From positions 49,178,242 to 49,242,241 of the forward strand of contig NC_053037.3 in NCBI RefSeq assembly GCF_002575655.3: a DNA stretch of 64,000 nucleotides. The letters run 5' to 3'. Position numbers and translations under genes: made by a program. Positions 45,772 to 56,487 of the stretch are shown here, piece by piece (the first letter of the stretch is position 1; each line of letters starts with the position of its first letter). This DNA is from Aegilops tauschii subsp. strangulata (taxonomy: Eukaryota; Streptophyta; Magnoliopsida; Poales; Poaceae). The notes beneath the pieces are model-generated. The model had not been told where the DNA came from and made no database searches. It worked only from the letters and a program-made list of their open reading frames with translations.

Positions 45772-47178
45772 GGTAATTGATGACAACATACATCAAAGCT
45801 TTAGATAAAGATATAGAGAATAACAAGTAAAGCTTTGGAAAGACATATAACATGCATAGGCTCCCCCTACATGTATGCAATCATATAAATATGGAACATA
45901 GGAGCATGTGAATGCATAAGCATGACAGAGTAAGCCATGTGTTACATGTATCTTGGCTATATGCATCAGAGCAAATGATGTGAATATAGGAAATGTACCT
46001 TCATGCGGATGAGTCCTTCGTGCAAACAATATGTACATCAGCAAGAAATCCTCATGCACATGACTGTGATGCATATACTTACCTTGTGGTCTTGAGTTGG
46101 CTTAGGAAGGAATGAACCTGAGTAAACAAGGTTAAATAACACAGATACACCTACTAGCCAGAGCAAACAAAAGAAACCACAAGAGTACCAAGACTGGGAT
46201 AACATGTAGAGAGTGAGTATTGAGTACTCTATTGGATATAGACATGTCCCCAAAGGTAAAGATATGCAATGAATTCAAGGATTTCCTTCCCTTAGATGTC
46301 TTGTTCCCCCTGAACCTTGCATGGGATATTGGGAGAAGATAGGGAACAGAAAATCAGAGCAAAGAAAAGAAACAGAGCTAATGCAAACAATCAAATATGA
46401 ACATGTCTTTCCCCTCTTGAAGACATGTGGCTCCTCTCCTCTTGAATACCAAGCATCTGGGGTTTCTTACACTCTCCCCCTGAGTGTGCTCTCCCCCTAT
46501 AGAAATAATTAAGCTTTGATGTGATCTCTCTCTCCCCCTTTGACATCAATTTCCAAGAAGGGTTCTTCTGGTTTTTTGTCACAATGGGTTTGGTCCTTGA
46601 GTCACAAAGCAAAGTAGCAAGTTGAATGTGATGCTGGAAGAGGACAAGAATCATTGAGTGGAGCTGGAGCATAAAGAATGCAGGAACAAGTGGCAAGCTG
46701 TCTTTCCTGTAGTGGAGTAGGTGGCACCGAGTTGCGTGCTTCGGTTGTACCAAAAGAATTCGGTTGGACCGAAGGAAACAAACCGGTGTGACCGAGTCCA
46801 TCACAGAGAAAACACTTGTCACCTCAGCTCACTAGGCAATAAAGATCTCACAAGGATTTGCAAGGAATTAGCTGAAAGATTTGCAATGAATTTGATGCAG
46901 AGAATGCAGAACACAAAATAAACATAAAAAGAATCTAGATGAAGTTTTTTTGAAAGGGGAAATAAATATGCACGAGACAAATGCAAGAGCACGGAGAAAC
47001 ACAAGAGAACTTCATCTAGAATTGGGCGGCGACAGAGTCACCTATGTTAGAGTAAATTGACTTGGGAGTCAAGTGAGGGCACTTGATCATAGGTCATACT
47101 CATTGTTTAAGCTCAAAATGGGGTTACCATTTTTCGTTTAAGCATCTTGATGTATTCACATCTTGTTGAGTTGCTTTG
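45772..47178. other. Copia internal non-coding region, left of nested CACTA
   Basis: About 1.4 kb downstream of pol in element orientation. There is no frame with retroelement signatures. It contains CT-rich segments (CTCTCCCCCT near 46489 and 46530) and four TCGGT/ACCGA-type motifs at 46733-46800. The equivalent right part is 52053-52492. Confidence 0.7.
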
Positions 47179-47498
47179 CACTACTAGGGAAAACCCTAGT
47201 AGTAGCGCGGGTTTAATGCCCACTAGTAGTGCGGGCAGCCGCGCTACCAATAAGGCGCTACAGCTATTACTTAGCAGTAGCGCGTGCGACAAGCACTACT
47301 GCTAAGACACGTAGCGGCAGCGCTTGTTCTGTCCCGCGCTGCTGCTAATCTAGCTAGTTGTAGCGTGTTTACTATCCATCGCTACTAGTACTCTTTTTTT
47401 TTCATTTTTAGTGTATTTATACGCCATTATACAAATTTTGGTACAATACCAATTATGAGGTTTATATCATTATGTCCATAACAGTGTGTCAAATGAAG

Positions 47499-47631
47499 GT
47501 GGAGTAGGTTCAAGTGGAGGCAATATGTGGTGCATGTCAAAAGTATACTACTAATCCAAACTTGATCTAGTTTGGACTAGTAGTACTTTCGATGTGCACC
47601 ACATGTGGCCTCCACTTGAATCTAATCCGCC
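47499..47631. repeat. Imperfect hairpin with ~60-bp arms
   Basis: Left arm 47499-47562 and right arm 47568-47631 are reverse complements with scattered mismatches around a central GATC. The inner arms (AATCCAAACT / AGTTTGGACTAG) and outer arms (TTCAAGTGGAGG / CCTCCACTTGAA) pair well. The size and loop are like a plant microRNA precursor or a MITE remnant. No transcript evidence. Confidence 0.8.
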
Positions 47632-47689
47632 AGCACAAGCTATTTAATCATCATCATAGTCATTACCACCAATAGTATTTATTTAATCA

Positions 47690-47890
47690 CCATAGTCATA
47701 GTGTAGCACATCATCATCTTCAAACTCATTCAAGCTAGCTAATCACCACCAACACTAGATGCGGTAGCTATCTAATCACCACCAACACTAGCTAATAATA
47801 ATCATCATAGTCATTGCCACCAACACTAGCTATTTAATCATCATACTCATAGTGTAGCACATCATCATCTTCAAACTCATTTCTAGCTAG
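47690..47890. repeat. ~152-bp direct repeat with ATCATC runs
   Basis: CATAGTGTAGCACATCATCA begins at about 47695 and again at about 47848, followed each time by TCTTCAAACTCATT. The block also has several CACCACCAACACTAG copies. It lies in the probable 3' untranslated region of the B3-like gene. Confidence 0.75.
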
Positions 47891-47894
47891 CTAA

Positions 47895-49980
47895 TCACTC
47901 CTGCTGCTCTCTCTCAGGTAAAATAACATGAAACATGTGTAGCTCTCCTCCTTCATCACGTTGGAGCATGCAGATGAACCTATCTCCTAATCGTGGTCTA
48001 CGCTTCTCATTGCTGCCCCCTAGTACTTCTATGCGCTCCTCCATCACAAATTTGGTCCAGTCTTTCACTATTAAGACTTCCTCGCTCTTAGAAATCCTGA
48101 ATGCACTAAAGTGCATTGTAGGCATTGTAGGATATCTTGGCCGTAAGCTAACAATACTCATGGTACCATTAGTCTCGATCCCATGAGGCACAACATTCAT
48201 CGGGAGTCCCTATTGAAGAACATCGTATAGTAACATACTTAGCAATGAAGTTTAGCTTAAAAAATAATGTATGCAAAAGATGCACTGAGGACAAATACTA
48301 AAAACCATCTTTCCTAAGTAGATGTGACCGTAGTTCATTACGAACAGTATTGGTCGCACGTTTTCAGTACTAACATTTCTAAGTGCAGGAAGAAAATTTG
48401 TCTTGACAGTATCAAGATCCTCAAGCCATGAAACATAATGACTTAGCTCCTCGCAGTTTAGTTCAGCCCTGGGACAGTAGTAGGTCCTGTCTACCAAGCG
48501 CTGGACATGTTTGCTTGAACCGAAATAAGCTGACAATAGAAATTAGTTGTCAACTATTTTTGAATAAACAATATCAAAGACATAAATATGGTTGAGAAAC
48601 TCACATAATGGTATAACTGGAGGCGTCTGCACATCAACCCAGATGTCGGTATTACCTTCAATATCATCTTCCGGACGAATATCAAAGGTGATAACCATAT
48701 CAGGCTCAAATGCATAAGTCTTGCATAGTGCCCCCCAAGTTTTGCATCCAAAATAGGTGTAGTCGTCTGCGTTGTATAATTTTGCGTGGAAAATATAACC
48801 ATGCTCGGTCTTCAAGTAAACTTTCTTTACCTCCATAGTACGACTGAAACCTATCTTATCCAAGACAAAAACACTTGCATGGCAGGGGATACGCTAGTAG
48901 AATAGTAAAAAAATTAAATTATAAGTTGAAGGAAATGAAGCAGATGTCATGCTTAATTACGAAAAAAGACCTGTCGTTGTGACTTACTGTATCCACTTCG
49001 AAGTTCACGTCCAGCTTGATGCTGAAGCGCCTATCATCATCTAGGAAGTTTCGTCGCACAGGCCGCGCTCGTCTTCGCAGTATTTGCAAGGGATAATTAG
49101 ATTTATGCCCCTAGTTGTGTCCCACTCGTTTGTTTTACCCCTAATTCCCAAAAGTCACCGGTTCTGTCCAAGTCACTTTGATCCTCTTATGCTTTTGCCC
49201 TTTGACCGTTTGACCGTCAGTTTGAAAACTTCATAACTAATTCATACAAAATTAAAAAAATGCAAATAAGATACCAAAATGTTCAAAAAAACATCACCTA
49301 TATGTCAGTGTCATTTGCATTCATGAAAAAAGTGTTGGAAAGTGCACATCCAAGTTTTAGCTCTTTTGATACCACCATGAATAGTAAACTCTAAAAAAAT
49401 TCAAAAAAATTCAAAAAAATATGGTGGCAAAGAACGACAAGTGTTCTAAGTGCTTGCCAAGTTTCATTAGGGAACGACATTCGTGGAAGTCGTGGGAAAA
49501 AAAAAATCTATTTTGGAGTGCTGATTGTTTTTTTGCCGCAGCACCCACGAATGTTATTCCCTAATGAAACTTGGCAGGGACTTAAAACATTTGTCATTCT
49601 TTGCCGCCAAATTATTTTTGAATTTTTTTGAAATTTTTTAGGTTTTACAATTCATGGTGGTAGCATCAGAGCTAAAACTCGGATGGGCACTTTCCAACAC
49701 TTTTTTCATGAATGCAAATGACACTGACTTATAGGTGATGTTTTTCTGAACATTTTGGTATCTTATTTGTATTTTTCTGATTTAGTATGAATTAGTTATG
49801 AAGTTTTCAAACTGATGGTCAAACGGTCAAAGGGCAAAAGCATAAGAGGAGTAAAGTGATTTGGACAGAACCGGTGACTTTTGGGAATTAGGGGTAAAAC
49901 AGACGAGTGGGACACAACTAGGGGCATAAATCTAATTATCCCTATTTGCAAATACCGAAATCATTTTCGTTGTCAGACAT
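47895..49980 (-). CDS. B3-like DNA-binding protein gene in CACTA element (first exon disrupted)
   Basis: Minus-strand exons: 48988 back to the MITE at 49089 (first exon, starting at ATG 49980 beyond the MITE), 48893-48605, 48529-48306 and 48209-47895. Junctions have GT/AG and compatible phases, and the last three exons are open, giving about 275 residues. Two B3-like halves are seen. Early, RTMEVKKVYLKTEHGYIFHA runs to KTWGALCKTYAFEPDMVITF. At the C terminus, VLIVKDWTKFVMEERI with RLGDRFICML forms the Trp/Gly-Asp element. Exon 3 is a linker with a Tyr-Cys/Cys pair. The first exon is split by an 853-bp foldback MITE and also seems one base short in a short A run near 49056. It is therefore a former gene with a well-kept 3' part. 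The fold call is by eye; DNA binding is inferred from B3 family knowledge. Confidence 0.6.
49090..49942. mobile_element. Mutator-like foldback MITE, 853 bp, in exon 1 of the B3-like gene
   Basis: Starts GGGATAATTAGATTTATGCC and ends with the inverted equivalent. It is flanked by a perfect 9-bp direct repeat TATTTGCAA (49081-49089 and 49943-49951). The arms are about 410 bp each and pair nearly end to end around a short centre (about 49505-49530). A 9-bp duplication and a GGG-starting long TIR are the hallmarks of Mutator-like elements. There is no coding capacity. It splits the coding sequence of the host CACTA gene. Confidence 0.95.
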
Positions 49981-50224
49981 TTCCTATGTTCATAGTTGAA
50001 ACATTAATTGAAAATCGATCGATGACAACTCCAGGATACTCAAAATATCTTATAGGATCATATTGACATGAGCATTCAATAAGCAAAACCAAATCGTAAA
50101 ATAAATAAGTATTCAAATTAGCATGCATTAAGCAAAAGTAAATCATCTCATGCGTCCGTACATCGTCGAATATTATCACTAATACATCCCAAATAGTATC
50201 ATACATATAACATCACTAATACAA

Positions 50225-50640
50225 CTAAAACCCTAGCGCACGACGGGTATCGGCGCGGGCGGTGGACACCCAAAGAGAAGGAACCATCACAGGATCATAG
50301 CTCCAATGAGATCCCTGGAGAACCTGCCAGGTATTGGAGAACCTATGCTCCAACGCAAACAAGTAGCGACAAACGTGCGCGCCCTCCTCTGACACGGTGA
50401 CGCACCACCTCCACGGGGTCCTCGAGCCTCTGGACCGTCACTGGCCCACGCGACCGCCACCAAAGAAGGTTCGGGTCAACGACAGGCTGGCTCCTCACCA
50501 ACCTACGCCCCCCGGTAGGTAGCGCCTCCCAGTACCACCCCGGCGGAGCCTAGTCCTAGACATGGCCCATCTGGTGATGCAGGTGTCCTCCGCCGACTCG
50601 ACGACGAGGATGCGGGATAGGCATCGTCGACGTCGATGCG
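50225..50640 (-). pseudogene. Unknown ORF remnant in CACTA element
   Basis: The minus-strand frame ends at TAG 50225. Its C-terminal stretch reads YLFALEHRFSNTWQVLQ, then SLWVSTARADTRRALGF. Farther upstream the same frame meets stops near 50450 and 50510, so it is decayed. I recall similar text in wheat CACTA-linked hypothetical proteins but cannot name a family. It is upstream of, and co-oriented with, the B3-like gene. Confidence 0.4.
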
Positions 50641-50848
50641 CGAAAAATTGCTTTAACTAAAAAAATAACAACAAATGTGACATGTTCAACTAGTTCTATT
50701 AATTCAACTAGTTCTTATGATTAAATCTAGTCAATTAATTCTATACATAATAAAATGAATAATGACATATAAAAGACCTATGCTTTTGCAGGAACGTTGA
50801 CTCCTTCCCGGTGCGGCAAATCCCGGGCACTTGATATGTCCTAGTTTG

Positions 50849-50962
50849 TAGCACAAGTCATGCCGAAATTCACGAAAAATTTCGGCATGACTTTTGCTAA
50901 AAAGTGGACAAATCGAGAACCTGAAATTTGCCGGAACGGAAATGAATCAACATTCCGGCAAA
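50849..50962. repeat. Two adjacent hairpins
   Basis: Hairpin 1: arms 50849-50870 and 50878-50899, with AAGTCATGCCGAAATT pairing perfectly around a 7-nt loop. Hairpin 2: arms 50927-50936 and 50953-50962 (TTTGCCGGAA / TTCCGGCAAA) around a 16-nt loop. Both lie in otherwise AT-rich CACTA body sequence. Confidence 0.85.
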
Positions 50963-51314
50963 ACATAGGCCACTTGGCTTCATTTCCTGAAAACAACAAA
51001 GCCACTTGGGCACAATCGAACCACTTCAATAATGGAATATGCAAATGAACATCAATGACATATATCATATAACAACCATATGCAAATGAAATTACTGTTT
51101 AGGCATTTTCATAAAAAATTGCCCTAGCTAATTTCCTAAAAAATTGCTAATCATTTTTCTAAATGCTAAAAAAATTCCTACTGCCCTAAACAAATCTAGG
51201 GTTCATATGAACACCTAGGGTTCATATGAACATCAACACAGCATCAACACATATATAAATTGCCCTAGCAGAGAGAGAGAGGAGGGTAGGGGAGAGGAGA
51301 GGCAGAGCCTTACG

Positions 51315-51590
51315 ATGACTGCATCGAGGGAGGGGCAGGCGGCGTCGAGGTCGGGGCTCGGGCGCGCGGCGGAGGGCGGCGTCGAGGTCGGGGTCGGGGG
51401 CGGCGTCGAATCCGGGGTCGGGGGCGGCGTCGAGGTCGGGGTCGGGGGCGGCGCCGAATCCGGGGTCGGGGCGACATTGAGGCAGGAGAGCGCGCGGCAG
51501 CCGACGGGCGACGGCGGCGGCGACAGCGGAGGAGTTGCGATTTGGGCGAAGTGGCCGTTGGGGAAAACGAATCGAGCGGTTTAGTCAGAA
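51315..51590 (-). other. GC-rich leader exon with 24-bp repeats
   Basis: About four units of GTCGGGGTCGGGGGCGGC-type sequence (24-bp period) occupy 51370-51475. On the minus strand the block ends with ATGCAGTCATCGTAAGG, a donor-like site near 51313. That suggests the first, mostly untranslated, exon of the element's minus-strand transcription unit. Open frames on either strand are repeat-driven. Confidence 0.55.
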
Positions 51591-52052
51591 GTAGCAGTAG
51601 CGCGTTCCAGGAAGTGCGCTATTACTAACATAGCTACAGCGCGTTCATGGATATGCGCTACTGCTATACCATTCTCTTTTTTACACTTTTTCATTTATTT
51701 TTCTTTACATTTTTTTCCTTTCACCTTTTGTATTTCTTTCATTTTCATTTACTTTTCTATTTGCTTTCCATTTAATTTTATTTACTTTAGCAGTAGCGCA
51801 TCAAAGCGTAAACGCGCTGCTACAAAGCAAATAGCGGTAGCGCTGTTTGGCGAAGATCACTACTACTATGTGCAGCCTATCGGCTAAGCCGTGGGAATTT
51901 TAGTAGTAGCGCTTTTGTACGCGGGCGCGCTACTGCTATAACTGTATCTGTAGCGCGGTTAACAACACCGCGCTGCTGCTAATTAGCACCAGCGTGTGTT
52001 TTTAGCACGCGCTACTGCTAATGTTCTGTGTATAAGGTTTTCCCTAGTAGTG

Positions 52053-52492
52053 TTGACTCATGTCTTTGAGTAAAGCTTCTCTAAGATGGAATAACATACC
52101 TTGGGTGGTGGTGTTGATCTTGATCATGTAGTTGAACTTGTGTGGGTTGCTCAAGGTTGATGTAGCTCATCAAGAGTTGGGAGCACCACTTGGAATTTGA
52201 GTTCATCTACCTACATGGGTTAGTTTTGCAAGGAAGAGCACTTGTGTATCCAAAATGACAATCATAAAATATAGAACTTGTCAAAGGATATGTTTGAAGG
52301 GTTTCGTGCTTCCTTGTCTTCAACCACCATAGTGTAGAGACTTGGTGATGTAGAGATTGCTCAAGATGTGAGTGAGTTGCAATCTCATGGATTTAGATTC
52401 ATCCAAGTACCTACAAGGGTTAGATAGCATGCAAGGGTGCAAGTATATCCAAGACATATAGATAGCATCATGAAGGAAATATCAAGGATTAG
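52053..52492. other. Copia internal non-coding region, right of nested CACTA
   Basis: Continuation of the Copia internal DNA after the TTG duplication. It lies directly downstream of the pol stop in element orientation. No gene seen. Confidence 0.75.
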
Positions 52493-53030
52493 TCAAAGGC
52501 TCATGCCTTGCATGTATCCAAATGGAGTTCCTACTCCAAGTTTGAAGTATATGATGTTAAATTCTCCTCTCAAACGGCAAAAGACTTTTTCATCAAGCGG
52601 TTTGGTGAATATATCCGCCAATTGCTTATCGGTGCGAACATGCTTAAGATCAATGTCCCCTTTGGCAACGTGATCTCGAATGAAATGATGACAAACTTCA
52701 ATATGCTTAGTTCGAGAATGTTGCACGAGATTGTGAGCAATCTTGATAGCATTTTCATTCTCACAAAGCAATGGAACATGTTTCACATATATCCCATAAT
52801 CTTTAAGAGTTTGGGTCATCCAAAGTAATTGTGCACAACATGAACCAGCGGCATTGTATTCCGCTTCGGCGGTGGATCAGGATACCGAGTTTTGTTTCTT
52901 GGAGGACCAAGACACAAGAGATCTACCAAGAAATTGAAAAGTACCTGAAGTGGACTTTCTATCAACCTTGTCTCCGGCATAGTCCGAATCGGAGTAACCA
53001 ACAAGATCGAAAGAAGACCTCTTAGGATAC
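52493..53030 (-). pseudogene. Copia RNase H
   Basis: The final frame (52819-52493) contains CENENAIKIAHNLVQHSRTK, HIEVCHHFIRDHV and LADIFTKPL, the conserved end of Copia RNase H. Its upstream part lies in a different frame from the RT frame, with the shift near 53020. The pol stop is at 52493. RNase H removes the RNA strand during reverse transcription. One frameshift separates it from RT, so this copy is inactive. Confidence 0.88.
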
Positions 53031-54526
53031 CAAATGCCAAATTTGGTGTGTGTATTAAGTATCTCACTATCCGTTTCACAGCCTTAAGATGACACTCCTT
53101 AGGGGCCGCTTGATATCGTGCACACATGCACACACTTAGCATAATATCGGGACGAGAGGCACATAGATATAACAATGAACCAATCATGGAGCGGTAAACC
53201 TTTTGATCAACCGGTTCACCATCTTTGGTCAAATCAAGATGTCCACTAGTAGGCATGGGTGTAGTCATACCTTTGCATTCTTGCATATTGAACTTCTTGA
53301 ATAAGTCCTTGGTGTACTTTGTTTGAGAGACAAAGGTACCTTCCTTAGTTTGCTTGATTTGCAAACCGAGAAAGAATTTGAGTTCACTCATCATAGACAT
53401 CTCAAACTTCTCCGACATTAGCTTTCCAAACATCTCACTAAAATGAGGGTTAGTCGAACCAAATATAATATCATCAACACAAATTTGGCACACAAATAGT
53501 TCTCCATTAACCCTTTTAGTAAAAAGAGTAGAATCAATTTTTCCAATTTCAAAGCCTTTTTCAATGAGGAACTTGGTCAAGCATTTATACCACGCTCTAG
53601 GAGCTTGTTTAAGACCATAAAGAGCTTTGTGAAGTTTGTAAACATGATTAGGTTTCTTAGGATTGACAAAGCAAGGGGGGTTGCTTAACATAAATTTCCT
53701 CCTCAATTTCACCATTTATAAAAGCACTTTTAATGTCCATTTGGTACAAGGTGATATCATGGTGATTAGCATAAGCAAGTAAGATGCGAATGGACTCAAG
53801 TCTAGCAACGGGAGCATATGTCTCACCATAGTCCATACCTTCAACTTGAGTGTAGCCTTGGGCGACTAGGCATGCTTTGTTGCGGACGACTTGACCATCT
53901 TCATCTTGCTTGTTGAGAAACTCCCATTTGGTACCAATGATGTTGTGGTTGTTGTCGGGCTTCTCGACCAATGTCCACACTTGGTTTCTCTCAAAGTTGT
54001 GTAGCTCTTCATGCATAGCGTTTATCCAATCCGGATCTTCCAATGCTTCTTCAACCTTCATAGGTTCAATGCTAGAGATGAATGAATAATGTTCACAAAA
54101 GTTAGCCAAACGAGTTTTAGAGCGAGTGATTCTCCCGGTTTGGATATCATTGTAGATTTGCTCGACGAGATGGTCTTTGGCTATTCTTGCTCGAACTCGT
54201 GGGAGCTTTGGCTTGGCTCGGGGTGGAACATCTTCTTCATCTTGTTCTTGTTCTTGGCCTTCTTCATTGTTGTCGTTGTCATTCTCTTGCCGTGGTGGAG
54301 AAGGAGGTTGTTGATGTTCATCTTGGTGTACTTCCTCGTTTTCTTCATCTTGGTGTGTCCCACTTGTGGATGCTTTCGTATCAATTCTTGGTTCACCTTG
54401 TCGTGAGGTAGAAGCTTCCACTTGGACGGACGAGGTACTCTCCTTCACGTCCGTTGGACGAATCTTGCCAATAGACAAGCCTTGGATTGCTTCCGAAGGG
54501 TCTTTGTCTCCTACATCAATTGGCAA
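53031..54526 (-). pseudogene. Copia reverse transcriptase
   Basis: The first frame (54526-53657) has an acidic linker, then DWINAMHEELHNFERNQVWTL, then KACLVAQGYTQVEGMDY and YQMDIKSAFINGEIEEEIYV. The frame then shifts near 53690. The next frame (53715-53031) has YGLKQAPRAWY, the catalytic CVDDIIFGST (YVDD variant) and SELKFFLGLQI. The order and motifs are diagnostic for Copia RT. At least one frameshift lies inside the domain and another before RNase H. Confidence 0.92.
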
Positions 54527-54566
54527 TTGCTCTACTTCCAGCCGTTAGATTCATCAAACTTCACAT

Positions 54567-55646
54567 CTACCGTCTCTTCAACCTTTCGGGTGAAATTGTT
54601 GTAGACACGGTAAGTGTGAGAGATTTAGGAGCAAATTTAGAACGACGATGCTTATCAAGAATGTAGCACTTTGAGCCAAATACTCGAAAGTATCCAACTT
54701 GGGGTTTGTTACCGGTAAGGAGCTCGTATGCCGTCTTGCCGAGTAGCTTGTGAAGATACAAGCAATTTGTTGCATGACAAGCTGTCTCAACCGCTTCCGC
54801 CCAAAAATGTTTTGGAGTCTTGTACTCATCAAGCATCGTTCTTGCCATGTCAATAAGAGTCTGGTTCTTTCTCTCAACAACTCCATTTTGTTGAGGTGTG
54901 TACGTAGCCGAGAACTCGTGTGAAATCCCTTCTTCGTCAAGAATGGTATCCACATTTGTGTTCTCGAACTCCGTTCCGTTGTCGCTCCGAACCTTCTTGA
55001 TCTTCACGTCAAAATGATTTTGGGCCTTCCTAGCAAAGTTTTTGAAGATCTTTTGGACCTGCGATTTATCATCAAGAAAGAACACCCACATAAATCTTGA
55101 ATAATCATCAACTATGACTAGACCAAATGAGTTACCACCGAGACTCTTGTAGGCATTGGGACCAAAGAGATCCATGTGAAGTAGCTCGAGTGGTCTTCTC
55201 GTGGTCATGATGTTCTTCACGCGATGACTCCCTCCAACTTGTTTTCCTGCTTGACAAGCACTACAAAGTCTATCCTTGTCAAATATGACATCTTTTACTC
55301 CAAGGATATGGTCACCTTTAATAAGCTTATCAAGATTTCGCATGCCCACATGACCTAACCTTCTATGCCACAACCAGCCTTTAGAAGATTTAGCAATTAA
55401 GCAAGTTCTAGGTTGAGCCTTTTTAGTGAAATCGACAATGTAAAGATCACCTCTACGTATACCAGTAAAGACCATTTCATGATTGTCTCTTTGAAACACT
55501 TGGCAATCTACCTCAGTAAATAGGACATTGAAACCGAAATCAGCAAGTCTAGATACTGAAAGTAAATTGTACCCAAGAGATTCAACGAGCATGACGTTTT
55601 GTATGGAGCTATCATGTGAGATGGCCACCTTACCTAGGCCAACCAC
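54567..55646 (-). pseudogene. Copia integrase
   Basis: Minus-strand frame with GAG-pre-integrase text (WLWHRRLGHVGMRNLDKL and CSACQAGKQ, the HHCC zinc site) and a DDE core: LHMDLFGP (first Asp), RSDNGTEF (second Asp) and TPQQNGVVERKN (Glu). KHFWAEAVETACH follows. The position upstream of RT is the Copia order. A frameshift near 54620 separates it from RT. Integrase inserts the cDNA into chromosomes. Confidence 0.92.
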
Positions 55647-56486
55647 CTTACCCTTTGAGTTATCACCAAAGGTGACATACTATCGAGGGCCATCGTTTTC
55701 AGCAAGCTCACGGAACATATCTTTGTCTCCGGTCATATGATCAGTACATCCACTGTCAAGGACCCATTCCTTTCCTCCAACCATGTAGCCATGAAGATTT
55801 GCCATAAGACCAAAGTGTCTCATTGCATCATCAATGTCATAGTCACTATCATCATCCTCATCATAGTATCCATGTTCAACATCGTCTTGTGATTGATCAA
55901 CTCCTAGAGAGGGTAATTCATTAGATAAATGATCATTACAATGGTTATCTTTATGAATTCTAATAGCTTCGGAAATGATATTGCTAATGATTCCAACATC
56001 TCCTTTGGCACGCATGAGATCAAGAAGCTCAAATAGACAAACATCAAACATAGGATCACTGGAATTCATCTTACTCAAGGCAATAGACTTATGGAGAATT
56101 TCGTCTAAATTTTTCAAGGAATAATTTGGAAATCGTTCCTCAAGAAATCTCCATATAGTATAGGCACAATCAAGAGTAGGTAAACTAGCAATCAAATTTT
56201 TGGGCAATCCTCTAATGATAAGATTGATAGTTCTAAGATTGCGAATCATGTCAAGATCCTCTTCGGGTGTAGGATGCAAAGGATCAATATGAGGTGCACA
56301 AGGGCTAGTAATGTACTTGTTCAAATGATATTCATTGAAAATCTCAAGCATTTCATTTTTCCATTCATGAAAGAACTCTCCATCAAGAATAGGTACTCTA
56401 TGTCTAAGACTCCCCAATGTAGACACATCCATCTTCCTCCAAAGGTGTTTAAACCAAAGCAATGGAGACCAATGCTCTGATACCAA
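55647..56486 (-). pseudogene. Copia gag-protease, zinc knuckle missing
   Basis: The frame from 56486 reads HRVPILDGEFFHEWKNEM and TINLIIRGLPKNL, typical Copia gag text, then an acidic linker. The protease core WVLDSGCTDHMTGD with catalytic Asp follows at once. The CCHC zinc knuckle expected between gag and protease is absent, which suggests an internal deletion. A TAG at about 55680 interrupts the protease; the same frame continues into integrase. The start codon is close to the PBS, since the frame opens within the PBS region, so a slightly internal Met is more likely (MDVSTLGSL). Confidence 0.88.
56474..56485 (-). other. Copia primer-binding site (initiator tRNA-Met type)
   Basis: Minus strand TGGTATCAGAGC lies two bases inside the right LTR. 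This is the standard complement of the initiator methionine tRNA 3' end used by plant Copia elements. Confidence 0.95.
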
Positions 56487-56487
56487 T

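Larger units (their letters stand above)
47179..52052 (-). mobile_element. Complete non-autonomous CACTA element (Caspar-like ends), 4874 bp
   Basis: The left end CACTACTAGGGAAAACC and the right end, which on the minus strand is also CACTACTAGGGAAAACC, form a 17-bp perfect TIR. The target duplication TTG (47176-47178 and 52053-52055) is perfect. Subterminal zones (47200-47390 and 51590-52030) carry AGCAGTAGCGCG-type repeats in both orientations. The body contains a minus-strand B3-like gene, an ORF remnant, a hairpin, a GC-rich leader and a foldback MITE. No TNPD-type transposase is present, so it relies on transposase in trans. Confidence 0.95.

Noticed and set aside
51315..51584. 89-codon Gly/Val-rich + strand frame
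   Set aside because: It is made of 24-bp repeats, and the opposite strand has a donor site and leader character. Not a protein gene.
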